A stretch of DNA of 64,000 nt from Riptortus pedestris (GCA_019009955.1 CM032228.1:130827001-130891000); one strand, 5' to 3'; shown: positions 34,210-47,018, numbered from the stretch's first letter. The notes: a model not told the origin generated them from the letters alone. A program made the numbers and translations.

Positions 34210-35777
34210 TAGCTCAGATACCCGGCTTCGCCCGGGAATTCATTTGCGGCTGGATGGTGATGGTATTCTTTTGGCATGGCTTTACTTTGCACAATATTTT
34301 GACATTTACCCTTCCCAGTGTTTAGGGTTAATACCCGTCGTTTCTGTGGATTTGACAATAATAAAATTAATTTTTTATGTAAGACTTCACTGTCCTCGAT
34401 ATTGTCATATTCCCGTTTCCTGTGCATTATGCATAGATTTAAGTTATTAAGGACAAAATATTATAATTTGAATTAATTTTTCCAGGTGAGGTACCTGGTA
34501 GTTCATATTGAAAAGAATTGTTGAGCATATTTCTCTAAATAACAAAATAAACAACTTTTATTATGTGCATATTTGCCGAAACCCCAATAGGAAACGAAAT
34601 ATCACTATTTTTAATTTCAGGCCTCCCTTATAACCCCCACTTCTGCCCGTCCCTAGAAATGTTAATATGGCTTATTATAAGGAAGGCGTTAGTACTAATA
34701 CACATACCCAGTGTTTTATTTAGTTCGGTTGAGTGTTTTGTGCTAAATAAAATTGTTGACTACCACTATATTTTTAGCGTATAACGCCTTTATACTTCGG
34801 TATACGACGATAGTGTATATAACAAAAGTTTCTCTAAATAACCAAATAAACAACTTTTGTTATGTGCATATTTGCCGAAAAACGAATAGAAAACGAAATA
34901 TCACTATATTTAATATCAGGCCTCCCTTATAACCCCCACTCCTTCCCGTCCCTAGAAATGTTGGTATGGCTTATTATAATGAAAGCGTTAGTGCTAATAC
35001 ATATACCGAGTTTTATTTATTTCGGTTGAGTCTTTTGTCCCAAATAAAATTGTTCACTTCCGCTATAGGTTTTAACGTATATATCGTTTATAATTGGGTA
35101 TACAAAAAAAATTTATATAACAAAAGTTACTTTAAATAACAAAATAAACAACTTTTGTTATGTTCATATTTGCCGAAAAACCAATAGGAAACGGAATACT
35201 GCTACTTTTAATTTCTGGCCTCCCCTACAACCCCCACTCCTACCCGTCCCTAGAAATGTTGGTCTGGCTTATTATAATGAAAGCGTTAGTGCTAATACAC
35301 ATACCGAGTTTTATTTATTTCGGTTGGGTCTTTTGTCCCAAATAAAATTGTTCACTTCCGCTATAGGTTTTAGCGTATATCTCGTTTATAATACGTTATA
35401 CAAAAACATGTATATAACAAAAGTTATTCTAAATAACAAAATAAACAACTTTTGTTATGTTTATACTTGCCGAAAAACTAATAGGAAACGAAATATCGCT
35501 ATTTTTAATTTCAGGCCTCCCTTATAACCCCCACTCCTGTTCATCCCAGAGAATTTTAATATAGCCTAAATTCTAAGTTGGGTCAGTAGTAATATACATA
35601 CCAAGTTTCATAAAATTTGGTTCTGCCGTTTATGCGTGAAAAGGTAACAAACAAACAAACATACTCGAAAGAAACAAAATGCAGTTATGGTTTCTATGAC
35701 ATGTGAAACGAAAAGTTATCGTAAAATTTTGAGAAAAAAATCAATGTACAGACAGAGGTTACAATTTTATATATATA
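34209..35777 (-). mobile_element. Family B array, copy B1 (four internal units)
   Basis: Starts ctagctcagatacccggctt followed by cgcccggg, which on the minus strand is a CCCGG/CCGGG hairpin, eight bases and CTAG before a T. Internal units begin near 34541, 34840, 35138 and 35435, a period of 297-299 bp. Then come 'ttctgccgtttatgcgtgaa', an AAAC tract and 'caatgtacagacagaggtta'. The next copy follows after only a short TA run. Confidence 0.85.
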
Positions 35778-36761
35778 CTAGCTCAGATACCCGGCTTCGC
35801 TTGGGAATTCATATGAAGCTTAATGGTGATGGTATTTATTTTGGCATGGCTTTGCACAATATTTTGACATTTACCCGTCCCAGTGTTTAGTTTAAATACC
35901 CGTCGTTTCTGTGGATTTGTTAATAATAAAATTATTTTTTTATGTAAGACTTCACTGTTCTACATATTGTCATATTTCCCGTTTCCTGTGCATTATGCAT
36001 AGATTTGAATTATTAAGCACAAAATATGAACATACATTTGAATTAGTTTTTCCCGGTGAGGTACCTTGTAGTTCCAAAGAATTGTTGAGCAAATTTCACT
36101 AAATAATAAAATAAACCACTTTGTTATGTGCATATTTGCCGAAACCCCAATAGGAGACGAAATATCACTATTTTTAATTTCAGGCCTCCCTTACAACCCC
36201 CACTCCTGCCCGTCCCTAGAAATGTTAGTATGGCTTATTATAAGGAAGACGTTAGTGCTAATTCACATACCCAGTTTGGTTTAGTTCGGTTGAGTCTTTT
36301 GTGCCAAATAAAATTGTTGACTTCTGCTATCACTTTTTGGCGTATAACGCCTTTATAATTAGGTATACGACAAAAGTGTACATAACAAAAGTTACTCTAA
36401 ATAACAAATTAAACAGGTTTTGTTATGTGCATAATTGCCGAAAATACAATAGAAAACGAAATATCACTATTTTTAATTTCAGGCCTCCCTTATAACCCCC
36501 ACTCCTGTTCGTCTCAGAGAATATTAACATAGCCTAAAGTCTAGGTTGGGTTAGTAGTAATATTCATACCAAGTTTCATAAAATTCGGTTCAGCCGTTTA
36601 TGCGTGAAAAGGTAACAAACAAACAAACAAATAAACAAACAAACAGACACCAAAGAAACAAAATGCAGTTATGGTGTCTATGACATGTGAAACGAAAAGT
36701 TATCTTGAAATTTCGTGAAAAAAATCAATGTACAGACAGAGGTTACAATTTTATATATATA
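35778..36761 (-). mobile_element. Family B array, copy B2 (two internal units)
   Basis: CTAG at 35778-35781, hairpin end 'cccggcttcgcttggga', units near 36104 and 36403, (AAAC)n at 36616-36645, end 'cagacagaggttacaatttt' at 36733-36752. Confidence 0.85.
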
Positions 36762-38850
36762 CTAGCTAAGGTACCCGGCTTCGCTCGGGAAATCATTTGA
36801 GGCTGAACGATAATAGTACTTTTTTTTTTTTTTTGAGCAAGGCTTCAATGTTTACTACACTTCCCGTCTGGGCGCATTGTTTTCCCGTGAGGGTCAGGCA
36901 GGCGACGTATAGATGAGAAATATTAATTTTGAAGAATAAATAAAAATGTGTTCCTAATCTATCCCTCTCCACTTTTCCAACTCACCTTTTTGAATACTTC
37001 AAACCATAATCGTGGATAGCATTTATTACAATTAAATATCCTCTATAATGAAACTTATTTCCTGTCAAAAACCAATCCGAGCACATATAGTTTAAACATA
37101 GTTTTGTACATTAGATTATATTCGTAATAGTAGAGCTCAGTGGAAATCATTTCCAGTAATGCCAGCATTTCACAGGAAATAAATTAACTCAATTAACTGT
37201 TTAGGCTCCGACCTCCTTCCGCTCCAGCATCTCCATAGTTTTCCTTAAAATATTGATTCAAAGTATTATTTTATTATTCATTTGAGGCTGAATGGTGATA
37301 GTATATTTTTGGCAAGGCTTTACTTTGCACAACATTTTGACATTTACCCGTTCCAGTGTTTAGGGGTAATACCCGTTGTTGGCATTTGTTAATAATAAAA
37401 ATTTTTTTTTTATGTAAGACTTCACTGTCCTGCATATTGTCATATTTCCCGTCTCCTGTGCATTATGCATAGATTTGAATTAATAAGGAGAAAATATTAA
37501 CATACATTTGAATTAATTTTTTCAGGAGAGGTACCTGGTAGTACATATTGAAATGAAGTGTTGAGCCAATTTCTCTAAATAAAAAAAAAAACAACTTTTG
37601 TTATGTGCATATTTGCCGAAACCCCAATAAGAAATCATTATTATTAATTTCAGGCCTCCCTTATAACCCCCACTCCTGCCCGTTCCTAGAAATGTTAGTA
37701 TGACTTATTATAAGGAAGGCGTTAGTGCTAATACACATACTGAGTGTTTTATTTAGTTCGGTTGAGTCTTTTGTGCCAAATAAAATTGTTGTCTCCCGCT
37801 ATAATTTTCAGCATATAACGCCTTTATACTTCGGTATACGAAAAAAGTGTACATAACAGAAGTTACTCTAAATAACAAAATAAACAACTTTTGTTATGTG
37901 CATATTTGCCGAAAATGCAATAGGAAACGAAATATCACTATTATTAATTTCAGGCCTTCCTTATAACCCCCACTCCTGCCCGTCCCAAGAAATGTTAGTA
38001 TAGCTTATTATAATGAAGGCGTTAGTACTAATTCAGATACCGAGTTTGGTTTAATTCGGTTGAGTCTTTTGTGCCAAATAAAATTGTGGACTCCCGCTAT
38101 AGTTTTTAGCGTATAACTCATTTATACTTCCGTATACGGCAAAAGTGCATATAACAAAAGTTTCTCTAAATAGCAAAATAAACAACTTTGGTAAAGTGCA
38201 TATTTGCCGAAAATGCAATAGGAAACGAAATATCACTATTATCAATTTCAGGCCTCCCTTATAACCCCCACTCCTGCACGTCCCTAGAAATGTTAGTATA
38301 GCTTATTATAAGGAAGGCGTTAGTGCTAATTCACATACCGAGTTTGGTTTAGTTCGGTTGAGTTTTTTGTCCCAAATAAAATTGTGGACTCCCGCTATAG
38401 CTTTTAGCGTATAACTCATTTATACTTCCGTATACGGCAAAAGTGCATATAACAAAAGTTACTCTAAATTACAAAATAAACAACTTTTGTTATGGGCATA
38501 TTTGCTGAAAAAGCAATAGGAAACGAAATATCGCTATTTTTAATTTCAGGTCTCCCTTATAACCCCCACTCCTGTTCGTCTTAGAGAATATTAATATAGC
38601 CTAAAGTCTAATTTGGGCTAGTAGTAATATACATACCAAGTTTCATAAAATTCGGTTCAGCCGTTTATGCGTGAAAAGGTAACAAACAAACAAACAAACA
38701 AACAAACAAACAAACAAACATACACGAAAGAAACAAAATGCAGTTATGGTGTCTACGACATGTGAAACGAAAAGTTATCGGGAAATTTCGCGAAAAAAAT
38801 CAATGTACAGACAGAGGTTACAATTTTATATATATATATATATATATATA
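36762..38850 (-). mobile_element. Family B array, copy B3, composite (four internal units)
   Basis: Begins with a variant end, ctagctaaggtacccggctt. It carries a distinct segment of about 500 bp ('gggtcaggcaggcgacgtat', 'aaccataatcgtggatagc') before rejoining the common form near 37275 ('tcatttgaggctgaatggtg'). Units lie near 37581, 37874, 38172 and 38470. (AAAC)n is at 38681-38715. It ends with the common 'acagacagaggttacaattt' and a TA run at 38827-38850. Confidence 0.8.
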
Positions 38851-39518
38851 CAAGCTCAGATACCCGGCTTCGCCCGGGAATTCATTTAAGGCTGAATGGT
38901 GATGGTATTTTTTTGGCAAGGCATTACTTTGCGCAATATTTTGACATTTACCCGTCCCAGTGTTTAGGGTTTATACCCGTCGTTGCATTGGATTTTTTTA
39001 ATAATAAAATTAAGTAAGACTTCACTGTCCTCCATATTGTCATATTTCCCGTCTCCTGCGCATTATGCATAGCTTTGAGTTATTAAGGTCAAAATATTAG
39101 CATAGATTTGAATTCATTTTTCCATGTGAGGTACCTGGTAGTTCATATTGGAAAGAATTGATGAGCATATCAATATTATACGCAAATTATTTGCTTCATA
39201 CATTGTTCCGGATAAATGTATAAAACATAAGTTACTCTAAATAACAAAGTAAACAACTTTTGTTATGTGCACGTTTGACGAAAATAAATAGACAACGAAA
39301 TATCGCCCTTATAAGCCCCACTCCCGTTCTAACCTAAACATTTTAATATAGCTTATAATCATGGAAGTATTAATGCTAATTGTCATACCGAGTTTTGTTA
39401 AGTTCGGTTCAATCATTAGCGCCCAATAAAATAGTTGACTCCTGCTTTAGTTTATAGTGTATATCTCATATATATATAGTGTATACATTGTTAAAAGGCA
39501 AAAATGAATATCACAAAA
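38851..39518 (-). mobile_element. Family B array, copy B4a, truncated
   Basis: Starts caagctcagatacccggctt (CTAG changed to CAAG) with the usual hairpin end and one unit near 39241. It stops abruptly near 39518, where another hairpin end begins without the AAAC tract or the distal end. Confidence 0.75.
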
Positions 39519-41133
39519 GCTAAGATACCCGGCGATGCCCGGGAAATCATTCTCGACAGTATTTTGATAGTAAGACTTCAATGTGTACAATTACACTTCC
39601 CTCCACGACGTAATGATTTTCCGAAATCGCCCAACCCTGAAGGGTAACTTTTGGGAATAGAATAGAAATTTTATTTTTGAAGGATAAATTAAAATGTGTT
39701 CCTAATCTATCCTTCTACACTTTTTGACTCACCGTTTTTCAATAGTTCTAACCATAATCATGGGTAGCATTTATTACAATTAAATATCATCTATAATGAA
39801 CATATATCCTTTCAAAAGCCAATCCGAGCTCACATAGTATAGGCAAAGTTTTGCACGTAAGATTATATTTGTAATAGTGAATCTCACTGGAAATTGCTTC
39901 CAGTAATGCTAGACGGGAAATAAGTAAATTCAATTAACTGGTAAGGCTCCCGTCATCTTCGCTCCCGCATGAGACTTCTCAACATTCTTCTACTTATATT
40001 ATTGATGCAAAACATTATTTTATAATTTATCTACCGGATGAAATTAAATAATAGTGGTACCCTGAAAATATCATATCGAGTTTAAACGCATATTGTTTTT
40101 TGTCATGATGACATTACCATTAACGTTTAATTGTTATTATATTACATATTTGTTTCAATAACATCGAGGTACATTATACAAATTAAATAATGGAAATGCT
40201 CTTATAGTTTATATTTCTATTGGAAATATAACAAATAGAATATTTGCCGAAAAACAAATAGAAAATATAAAAAGCGAGTTTTTCATTTCAGCCTCTCTTA
40301 TAATCCCCACTCCCCTTTGAACCTAAAATTTTTAATATAGCTTATAATCATGGAAGAATTAATGCTAATTCACACACCGAGTTTTGCTAGGTTCGGTTCA
40401 ATCGTTAGTGCCCAACAAAATTGTTGGCTCCCGCTTTAGATTTTAGTGTATATCTCGGTTTATACTTTTCTATACGACAAAAGTGAATATAACAAAAGTT
40501 ACTTAAAATAACAAAATAAACAACTTTTGTCATGTGCATGTTTGTCGAAAAACCAATAGGAAACGAAATATCACTACTGTTAATTTCAGGCCTCCCTTAC
40601 AATCCCCACTCCTGCTAGTCCCTAGGAATGTTGGTAGGGCTTATGATAATTAAGGCGTCAACACTAATAAACATACCGAGTTATATTTAGTTCGGTTGAG
40701 TCTCTATGACTCCCGTAATAGTTTTTAGCTTATAACTCATTTATACTTCGGCTTACGACAAAAGTGTATATAACAAAAGTTAATCTAAATATCAAAATAA
40801 ACAACTTTTGTTATGTTCATATTTGCCGAAAACCCAATAGGAAACGAAATATCGCTATTTTTAATTTCAGGCCTCCCTTATAACCCCCACTCCTGTTCGT
40901 CTCAGAGGATATTAATATAGCCTAAAGTCTAAGTTGGGTTAGTAGTAATATACATACCAAGTTTCATAAAATTCGGTTCAGCCGTTTATGCGTGAAAAGG
41001 TAACAAACAAACAAACAGACACCAAAGAAACAAAATGCAGTTATGGTGTCTATGACATGTGAAACGAAAAGTTATCGTGAAATTTCGTGAAAAAAATCAA
41101 TGTACAGACAGAGGTTACAATTTTATATATATA
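39519..41133 (-). mobile_element. Family B array, copy B4b (variant end)
   Basis: Begins gctaagatacccggcgatgc and carries the variant segment ('gaccataatcatgggtagc'-like, about 39730-39770). Units lie near 40505 and 40795. It ends with 'gttcagccgtttatgcgtga', a short AAAC tract and 'cagacagaggttacaatttt' at 41105-41124. Confidence 0.75.
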
Positions 41134-43243
41134 CTAGCTAAGGTACCCGGCTTCGCTCGGGAAATCATTTAAGGCTGAATGATGATAGTATTTTTTTGGT
41201 CAAGGCTTCAATGTTTACAACTACACTTCCCGTCGGCGCGCATTGTTTTGCTGTGAGGGTCAGGCAGGCGACTTATAAATGAGAAATTTTATATTTGAAG
41301 AATAAATAAAAATGTGTTCCTAATCTATCCCTTGCCACTTTTTAACTCACCTTTTTGAATACTTCAAACCATAATCATGGATAGTATTTATTACAATTAA
41401 ATATCGTCTATAATGAAACTTATTTCCTGTCAAAAACCAATCCGAGCACATATAGTTTAAGCATAGTTTAGCCCGTAAGGTTATATTCATAATAGTAGAT
41501 CTCAGTGGTAATCACTTCCCGTAATGCCCAGCATTTCACAGGAAATTAGTAAACTCAATTAACTCTATTAGCCTCCGTCTATTTCCGCTCTCGCATTAGA
41601 GCTATCAACACTCTTCTCCTTAAATTAGTAATTCAAAATGTTATTGTAATAATTTATCTACCTGATTGAAATAAATAATATTGTTACCCTAAAAATAATT
41701 TCAATTATATTCAAAAAGCTAGTCGAGGGGAAGAGATCGTAGCCGTCCCTGCAACCTAAGTAATACTTTAAACAATCATATCGTGTTTAAGAGCATTTTG
41801 TCTTTTGTCATAATGACATTAACATTTAATTGTTATGATAGTACATATTTGTTTCAATAACATGAAGATATAGGAAATAAGATAATATATAGCCAAAATC
41901 AAAGAGTTTGATTTCCTACTACTTCCCCTATCACTCCTTGAGGAAATTCAGCACGATTTTTTTTTTAAATAATACATTATACAAATTAAATAATGGAAAT
42001 GCTCTTATAGTTTAAATTTCTATTGGAAATAAATAACAAAGTTATTTTCTAGGGAAAATAAATAAATGAGGTGAAGGGGAGGGGGATTTATAGTCTCACT
42101 AATCCGAATCATACTTAGTACTAAATAATCGAAATAGATAAGGCTAAAACATAACATCATTTGTCATAATACGCCTATATTAAAAACACTTAAATAAGTA
42201 CTAATAAAATCGTCGACTCCCGCTATAGATTTAGCTTATATCCCGTATTTACTTCATTTTACGACATAAGTGAATGAAACAAAAGTTGCTCTAAATAACA
42301 AAGTAAACAACTTTTGTTATGTGCACATTTGACGAAAAACAAATAGAAAATGAAATATCGTGAATTTTTACTTCAGGCCTCCCTTATAACACTCACTTCC
42401 GTTCGAACCTAAAAATTTTAATATAGCTTATAATCATGGGAGAATTAATGCTAATTGACATACCGAGTTTTGTTAAGTTCGGTTCAATCGTTAGCGCCCA
42501 ATAAAATAGTTGATTCCCGCTTTAGTTTATAGTATATATCTCGTTTATACATCGTTAAAATTCAAAAATGAATATCACAAAAGTTACTCTAAATAACAAA
42601 ATAAACAACTTTTGTTAGGTTCATATTTGCCGAAAAACGAATAGAAAACGAAATACCGATATTTTAAATTCAGGCCTCCCTTACAACCCCCACTCCTGCC
42701 CGTCCCTAGAAATGTTAGTATGGCTTATTATAATGAAAGCGTTAGTGCTAATACACATACCGAGTTTTATTCATTTCGGTTGGGTCTTCGTCTCAAATAA
42801 AATTGTTCACATTCGTTATAGGTTATTGCGTATATCTCGTTTATAATTCAATATACGAAAAAAGTGTATATAACAAAAGTTACTCTAAATAACAAAATAA
42901 ACCACTTTTGTTATGTTTATATTTGCCGAAAAACCAATAGAAATCGAAATATCGCTATTTTTAATTTCAGGCTTCCCTTATAACCCCCACTCCTGTTCGT
43001 CTCAGAGGATATTAATATAGCCTAAAGTCTAAGTTGGGTTAGTAGTAATATACATACCAAGTTTCATAAAATTCGGTTCAGCCGTTTATGCGTGAAAAGG
43101 TAACAAACAAACAAACAAACAAACAAACAAACAAACAAACATACACGAAAGAAACAAAATGCAGTTATGGTGCCTATGACATGTGAAACGAAAAGTTATC
43201 GTGAAATTTCGCGAAAAAAATCAATGTACAGACAGAGGTTACA

Positions 43244-43249
<6 letters not shown>
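41134..43249 (-). mobile_element. Family B array, copy B5 (variant end, three units)
   Basis: CTAG at 41134, variant end ctaaggtacccggcttcgct, 'gggtcaggcaggcgactta', extra unique stretches about 41720-42240 (including a G-rich block near 42070), and units near 42295, 42595 and 42890. (AAAC)n is at 43102-43140, followed by the common distal end. Confidence 0.75.

Positions 43250-43321
<72 letters not shown>
43250..43321. repeat. (TA)n tract between B5 and B6
   Basis: Long pure TA run of about 70 bp at an otherwise standard B-B junction; neighbouring junctions have only about 10-25 bp. Confidence 0.95.
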
Positions 43322-43322
<1 letters not shown>

Positions 43323-44580
43323 TAGCTCAAATACCCGGCTTCGCTCGGGAATTCATTTGAGGCTGAATGGTGATGGTATATTTTTGGCAAGGCTTTATTT
43401 TGCACAATATTTTGACATTTGCCCGTCCCAGTGTTTAGGGGTAACACCCGTCGTTTCTGGGGATTTGTTAATAATAAAATTAATTTGTTATGTAAGACTT
43501 CACTGTCTTCCAAATTGTCATATTTCCCGTTTCCTGTGCATTATGCATAGATTTGAATTATTAAGGAGAAAATATTGACATACATTTGAATTAATTGTTA
43601 GCAAATTTCTATAAATAACAAAATAAACAACTTTTGTTATGTGCATATTTGCCGAAGCCCCAATAGGAAATCACTATTATTAATTTCAGGCCTCCCTTAT
43701 AACCCCCACTCCTGCCCGTCCCTAGAAATGTTAGTATGGCTTATTATAGTACATATAAGGAAGGCGTTCGTGCTAATACACATACTGAGTGTTTTATTTA
43801 GTTCGGTTGAGTCTTTTGTGCCAAATAAAATTGTTGACTCCGGCTATAATTTTTAGCGTCTAACGCCTTTATACTTCCGTATACGGCAAAAGTGTATATA
43901 ACAAAAGTTACTGTAAATAACAAAATAAACAACTTTTGTTATAGGCATATTTGCTGAATAAGCAATAGGAAACGAAATATTGCTATTTTTAATTTCAGGC
44001 CTCCCTTATAACCCCCACTCCTGCCCGTCCCTAGAAATGTTAGTATGGCTTATTATAAGAAAGGCGTTAGTACTAATTCACATACCGAGTTTGGTTTAGT
44101 TCGGTTGAGTCTTTTGTGCCAAATAAAATTGTGAACTCCCGCTATAGTGTTTAGCGTATAACTCATTTATACTTCCGTATACGGCAACAGTGCATATAAC
44201 AAAAGTTACTCTAAATTACAAAATAAACAACTTTTGTTATGTGCATATTTGCTGAAAAAGCAATAGGAAACGAAATATCGCTATTTTTAATTTCAGGCCT
44301 CCCTTATAACCCCCACTCCTGTTCGTCTCAGAGAATATTAATATAGCCTAAAGTCTAAGTTGGGTTAGTAGTAATATACATACCAAGTTTCATAAAATTC
44401 GGTTCAGCCGTTTATGCGTGAAAAGGTAACAAACAAACAAACAAATAAACAAACAAACAAACAAACAAACAGACACCAAAAAAAACAAAATGCAGTTATG
44501 GTGTCTATGACATGTGAAACGAAAAGTTATCGTGAAATTTCGCGAAAAAAATCAATGTACAGACAGAGGTTACAATTTTA
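43322..44580 (-). mobile_element. Family B array, copy B6 (left arm of a large inverted repeat)
   Basis: CTAG at 43322, hairpin end 'tacccggcttcgctcggga', units near 43617, 43918 and 44216, (AAAC)n at 44430-44470, distal end at 44556-44578. Directly followed by copy B7 in the opposite orientation. Confidence 0.85.
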
Positions 44581-44603
44581 TATATATATATCTATATATA
44601 TAT

Positions 44604-45913
44604 AAAATTGTAACCTCTGTCTGTACATTGATTTTTTTCGCGAAATTTCACGATAACTTTTCGTTTCACATGTCATAGACACCATAACTGCATTTTGTTT
44701 CTTTGGTGTCTGTTTGTTTGTTTGTTTGTTTATTTGTTTGTTTGTTTATTTGTTTGTTTGTTTGTTTGTTACCTTTTCACGCATAAACGGCTGAACCGAA
44801 TTTTATGAAACTTGGTATGTATATTACTACTAGCCCAACTTAGACTTTAGGCTATATTAATATTCTCTAAGACAAACAGGAGTGGGGGTTATAAGGGAGG
44901 CCTGAAATTAAAAATAACGATATTTCGTTTCCTATTGCTTTTTGAGCAAATATGCACATAACAAAAGTTGTTTATTTTGTAATTTAGAGTAATAACTTTT
45001 ATTATATGCACTTTTGCCATATACGGAAGTATAAATGCGTTATACGCTAAAAAACTATAGCGGGAGTCCACAATTTTATTTGGCACAAAAGACTCAAACC
45101 GAACTAAACCAAACTCGGTATGTGAATTAGTACTGACGCCTTCCTTATAATAAGCCATACTAACATTTCTAGGGACGGGCAGGAGTGGGGGTTATAAGGG
45201 AGGCCTGAAATTAAAAATAGCGCTATTTCGTTTCCTATTGCTTTTTCAGCAAATATGCACATAACAAAAGTTGTTTATTTTGTTATTTAAAGTAACTTTT
45301 CTTATATGAACTTTTGCCGTATACGGAAGTATAAAGGCGTTATACGCTAAAAATTATAGCGGGAGTCAACAATTTTATTTGGCACAAAAGACTCAACCGA
45401 ACTAAATAAAACACTCAGTATGTGTATTAGCACTAAAGCCTTCCTTATAATAAGCCATACTAACATTTCTAGGGACGGGCAGGAGTGGGGGTTATAAGGG
45501 AGGCCTGAAATTAATAATAGTGATTTCCTATTGGGGTTTCGGCAAATATGCACATAACAAAAGTTGTTTATTTTGTTATTTAGAGAAGTTTGCTCAACAC
45601 TTATTTTCAATATGAACTACCAGGTACCTCACCTGAAAAAATTTATTCAAATGTATGTCAATATTTTCTCCTTAATAATTCAAATCTATGCATAATGCAC
45701 ACGAAACGGTAACTATGACAATATGCAGGACAGTGAAGTCTTACATAAAAAATTAATTTGATTATTAACAAATCCCCAGAAACGACGGGTTTTACCCCTA
45801 AACACTGGGAAGGGTAAATGTCAAAATATTGTGCAAAATAAAGCCTTGCCAAAAATATACCATCACCATTCAGCCTCAAATGAATTCCCGAGCGAAGCCG
45901 GGTATTTGAGCTA
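44604..45913 (+). mobile_element. Family B copy B7, inverted (right arm of the inverted repeat)
   Basis: Reverse complement of B6: it starts aaaattgtaacctctgtctg and has a long (TTTG)n at about 44710-44770. Three units follow in reverse, then 'attcagcctcaaatgaattc' and 'ccgagcgaagccgggtattt', ending gagcta (CTAG changed to CTAT). Length and unit number match B6. Confidence 0.85.
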
Positions 45914-46848
45914 TTTTTTAAAATTTTATCCTTAATAATGCAAATCTATGTTTTTATTTAACGCTAACAACCGTTTGCAAAAATTAAAGTATACAGCCCT
46001 CCCCCCCCCCCTTCTCATATCCCAAACTTTAGTTCATGAGAAACGCCGGTTTTTCCCTATGTGCATTTAATACTTTATTTAATTAGAACGTGAAAAATAT
46101 TTGAACAAACAGTTTTAGTATTGTGAAGAAAATGTAATCTGATTTGTTCATATAATTTCATGTATTACAGGATTGATATTCTAAATGTGTTGGCAGCACT
46201 GGGCATAGGGAGGTGTCAAGCTACTTCCTTTGTCCTATCAGTTCTGCCGCTTCCCTGCCGACCTCATATTGGTCTATGTTTACATGTTAATTGATGCTTA
46301 TAGCAATGTTGTGTTATTCTCCGGAATGTGAATTTCTTTAATTATCATAAGTAAATAATTTAAAAGGATGAACGCAGGGGAGATGCACCCAGTTATTTCT
46401 GGTATTTATGAACTCTGCCCCGTTAATGTCTGATATACTATACTGAACATCAATATACAGTTTACAAAAGAGTATTTTTAATAGCGGTTATGACGTACCT
46501 AAAACCGCTGTCACCATTAAGCTTTGTACCGCATCAAGGGAAAGGAACTTTTATTCAGACATGGTTTGGAAGACAGAAGACTTTCTACGATTATGAATTA
46601 TACTTTTCATTATGTTATAAACAAAACTACATGCACAGGAGACGGGAAATATAAAACTATTGAGGAGATTGAAGACTTAAATAACAGATAATTTTATTAT
46701 TAACAATTCCACTGGACGACGGGTATTAACCCTAAACACTGGGCCGGGTAAATGTCAAAATATTGTGCAAAGTAAATCCTTGCCAAAAAAAATACCATCA
46801 CCATTCAGCCTCAAATCAATCCCCGGGCGAAGCCGGGTATCTGAGCTA

Positions 46849-46849
<1 letters not shown>
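45914..46849 (+). mobile_element. Divergent family B copy B8 with foreign interior (module D)
   Basis: The distal 46630-46849 part is family B (tgcacaggagacgggaaata ... ccccgggcgaagccgggtat, ctgagctag at 46841-46849) in plus orientation. The part before it has a C-run at 45998-46009 and a block at about 46190-46620 (module D) that also occurs at 52180-52640 and not in B1-B7. The usual 298-bp units are absent. Confidence 0.6.

Positions 46850-46890
<41 letters not shown>
46850..46890. repeat. (TA)n tract closing the family B array
   Basis: TA run that starts right after CTAG of B8 and ends at the family C remainder. Confidence 0.95.
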
Positions 46891-46896
<6 letters not shown>

Positions 46897-47018
46897 TTGA
46901 ACGGTCCTCATTTTCGTCATCTTCTGGGTAGGATCGATGGACATTTTAAGAAATTTTTCGAAAATCGCGTCATGAGTACGACCTCAATAGCTGATTTCCC
47001 TTAAGGGAAATTTGCTAA
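46891..47018 (-). mobile_element. Family C element, ATIR-end half
   Basis: Contains 'ttttgaacggtcctcatttt', 'cgtcatcttctgggtaggat', 'tcgatggacattttaagaaa', 'gtcatgagtacgacctcaat' and 'agctgatttcccttaaggga' with aatttgcta. This is exactly the part that follows the (TA)n tract in uninterrupted copies, and it completes the half at 33688-34145. Confidence 0.75.

Noticed and set aside
43183..43578. 131-aa ORF crossing a long (TA)n run
   Set aside because: A YIYI repeat from the TA tract joined to family B sequence; not a plausible protein. The ORFs across the TA tracts at 28158, 31941, 34059 and 46765 were rejected for the same reason.
44700..44775. (TTTG)n / (AAAC)n tract as an interstitial telomere
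   Set aside because: It recurs at the same place in each family B copy and is not the TTAGG-type arthropod telomere repeat.
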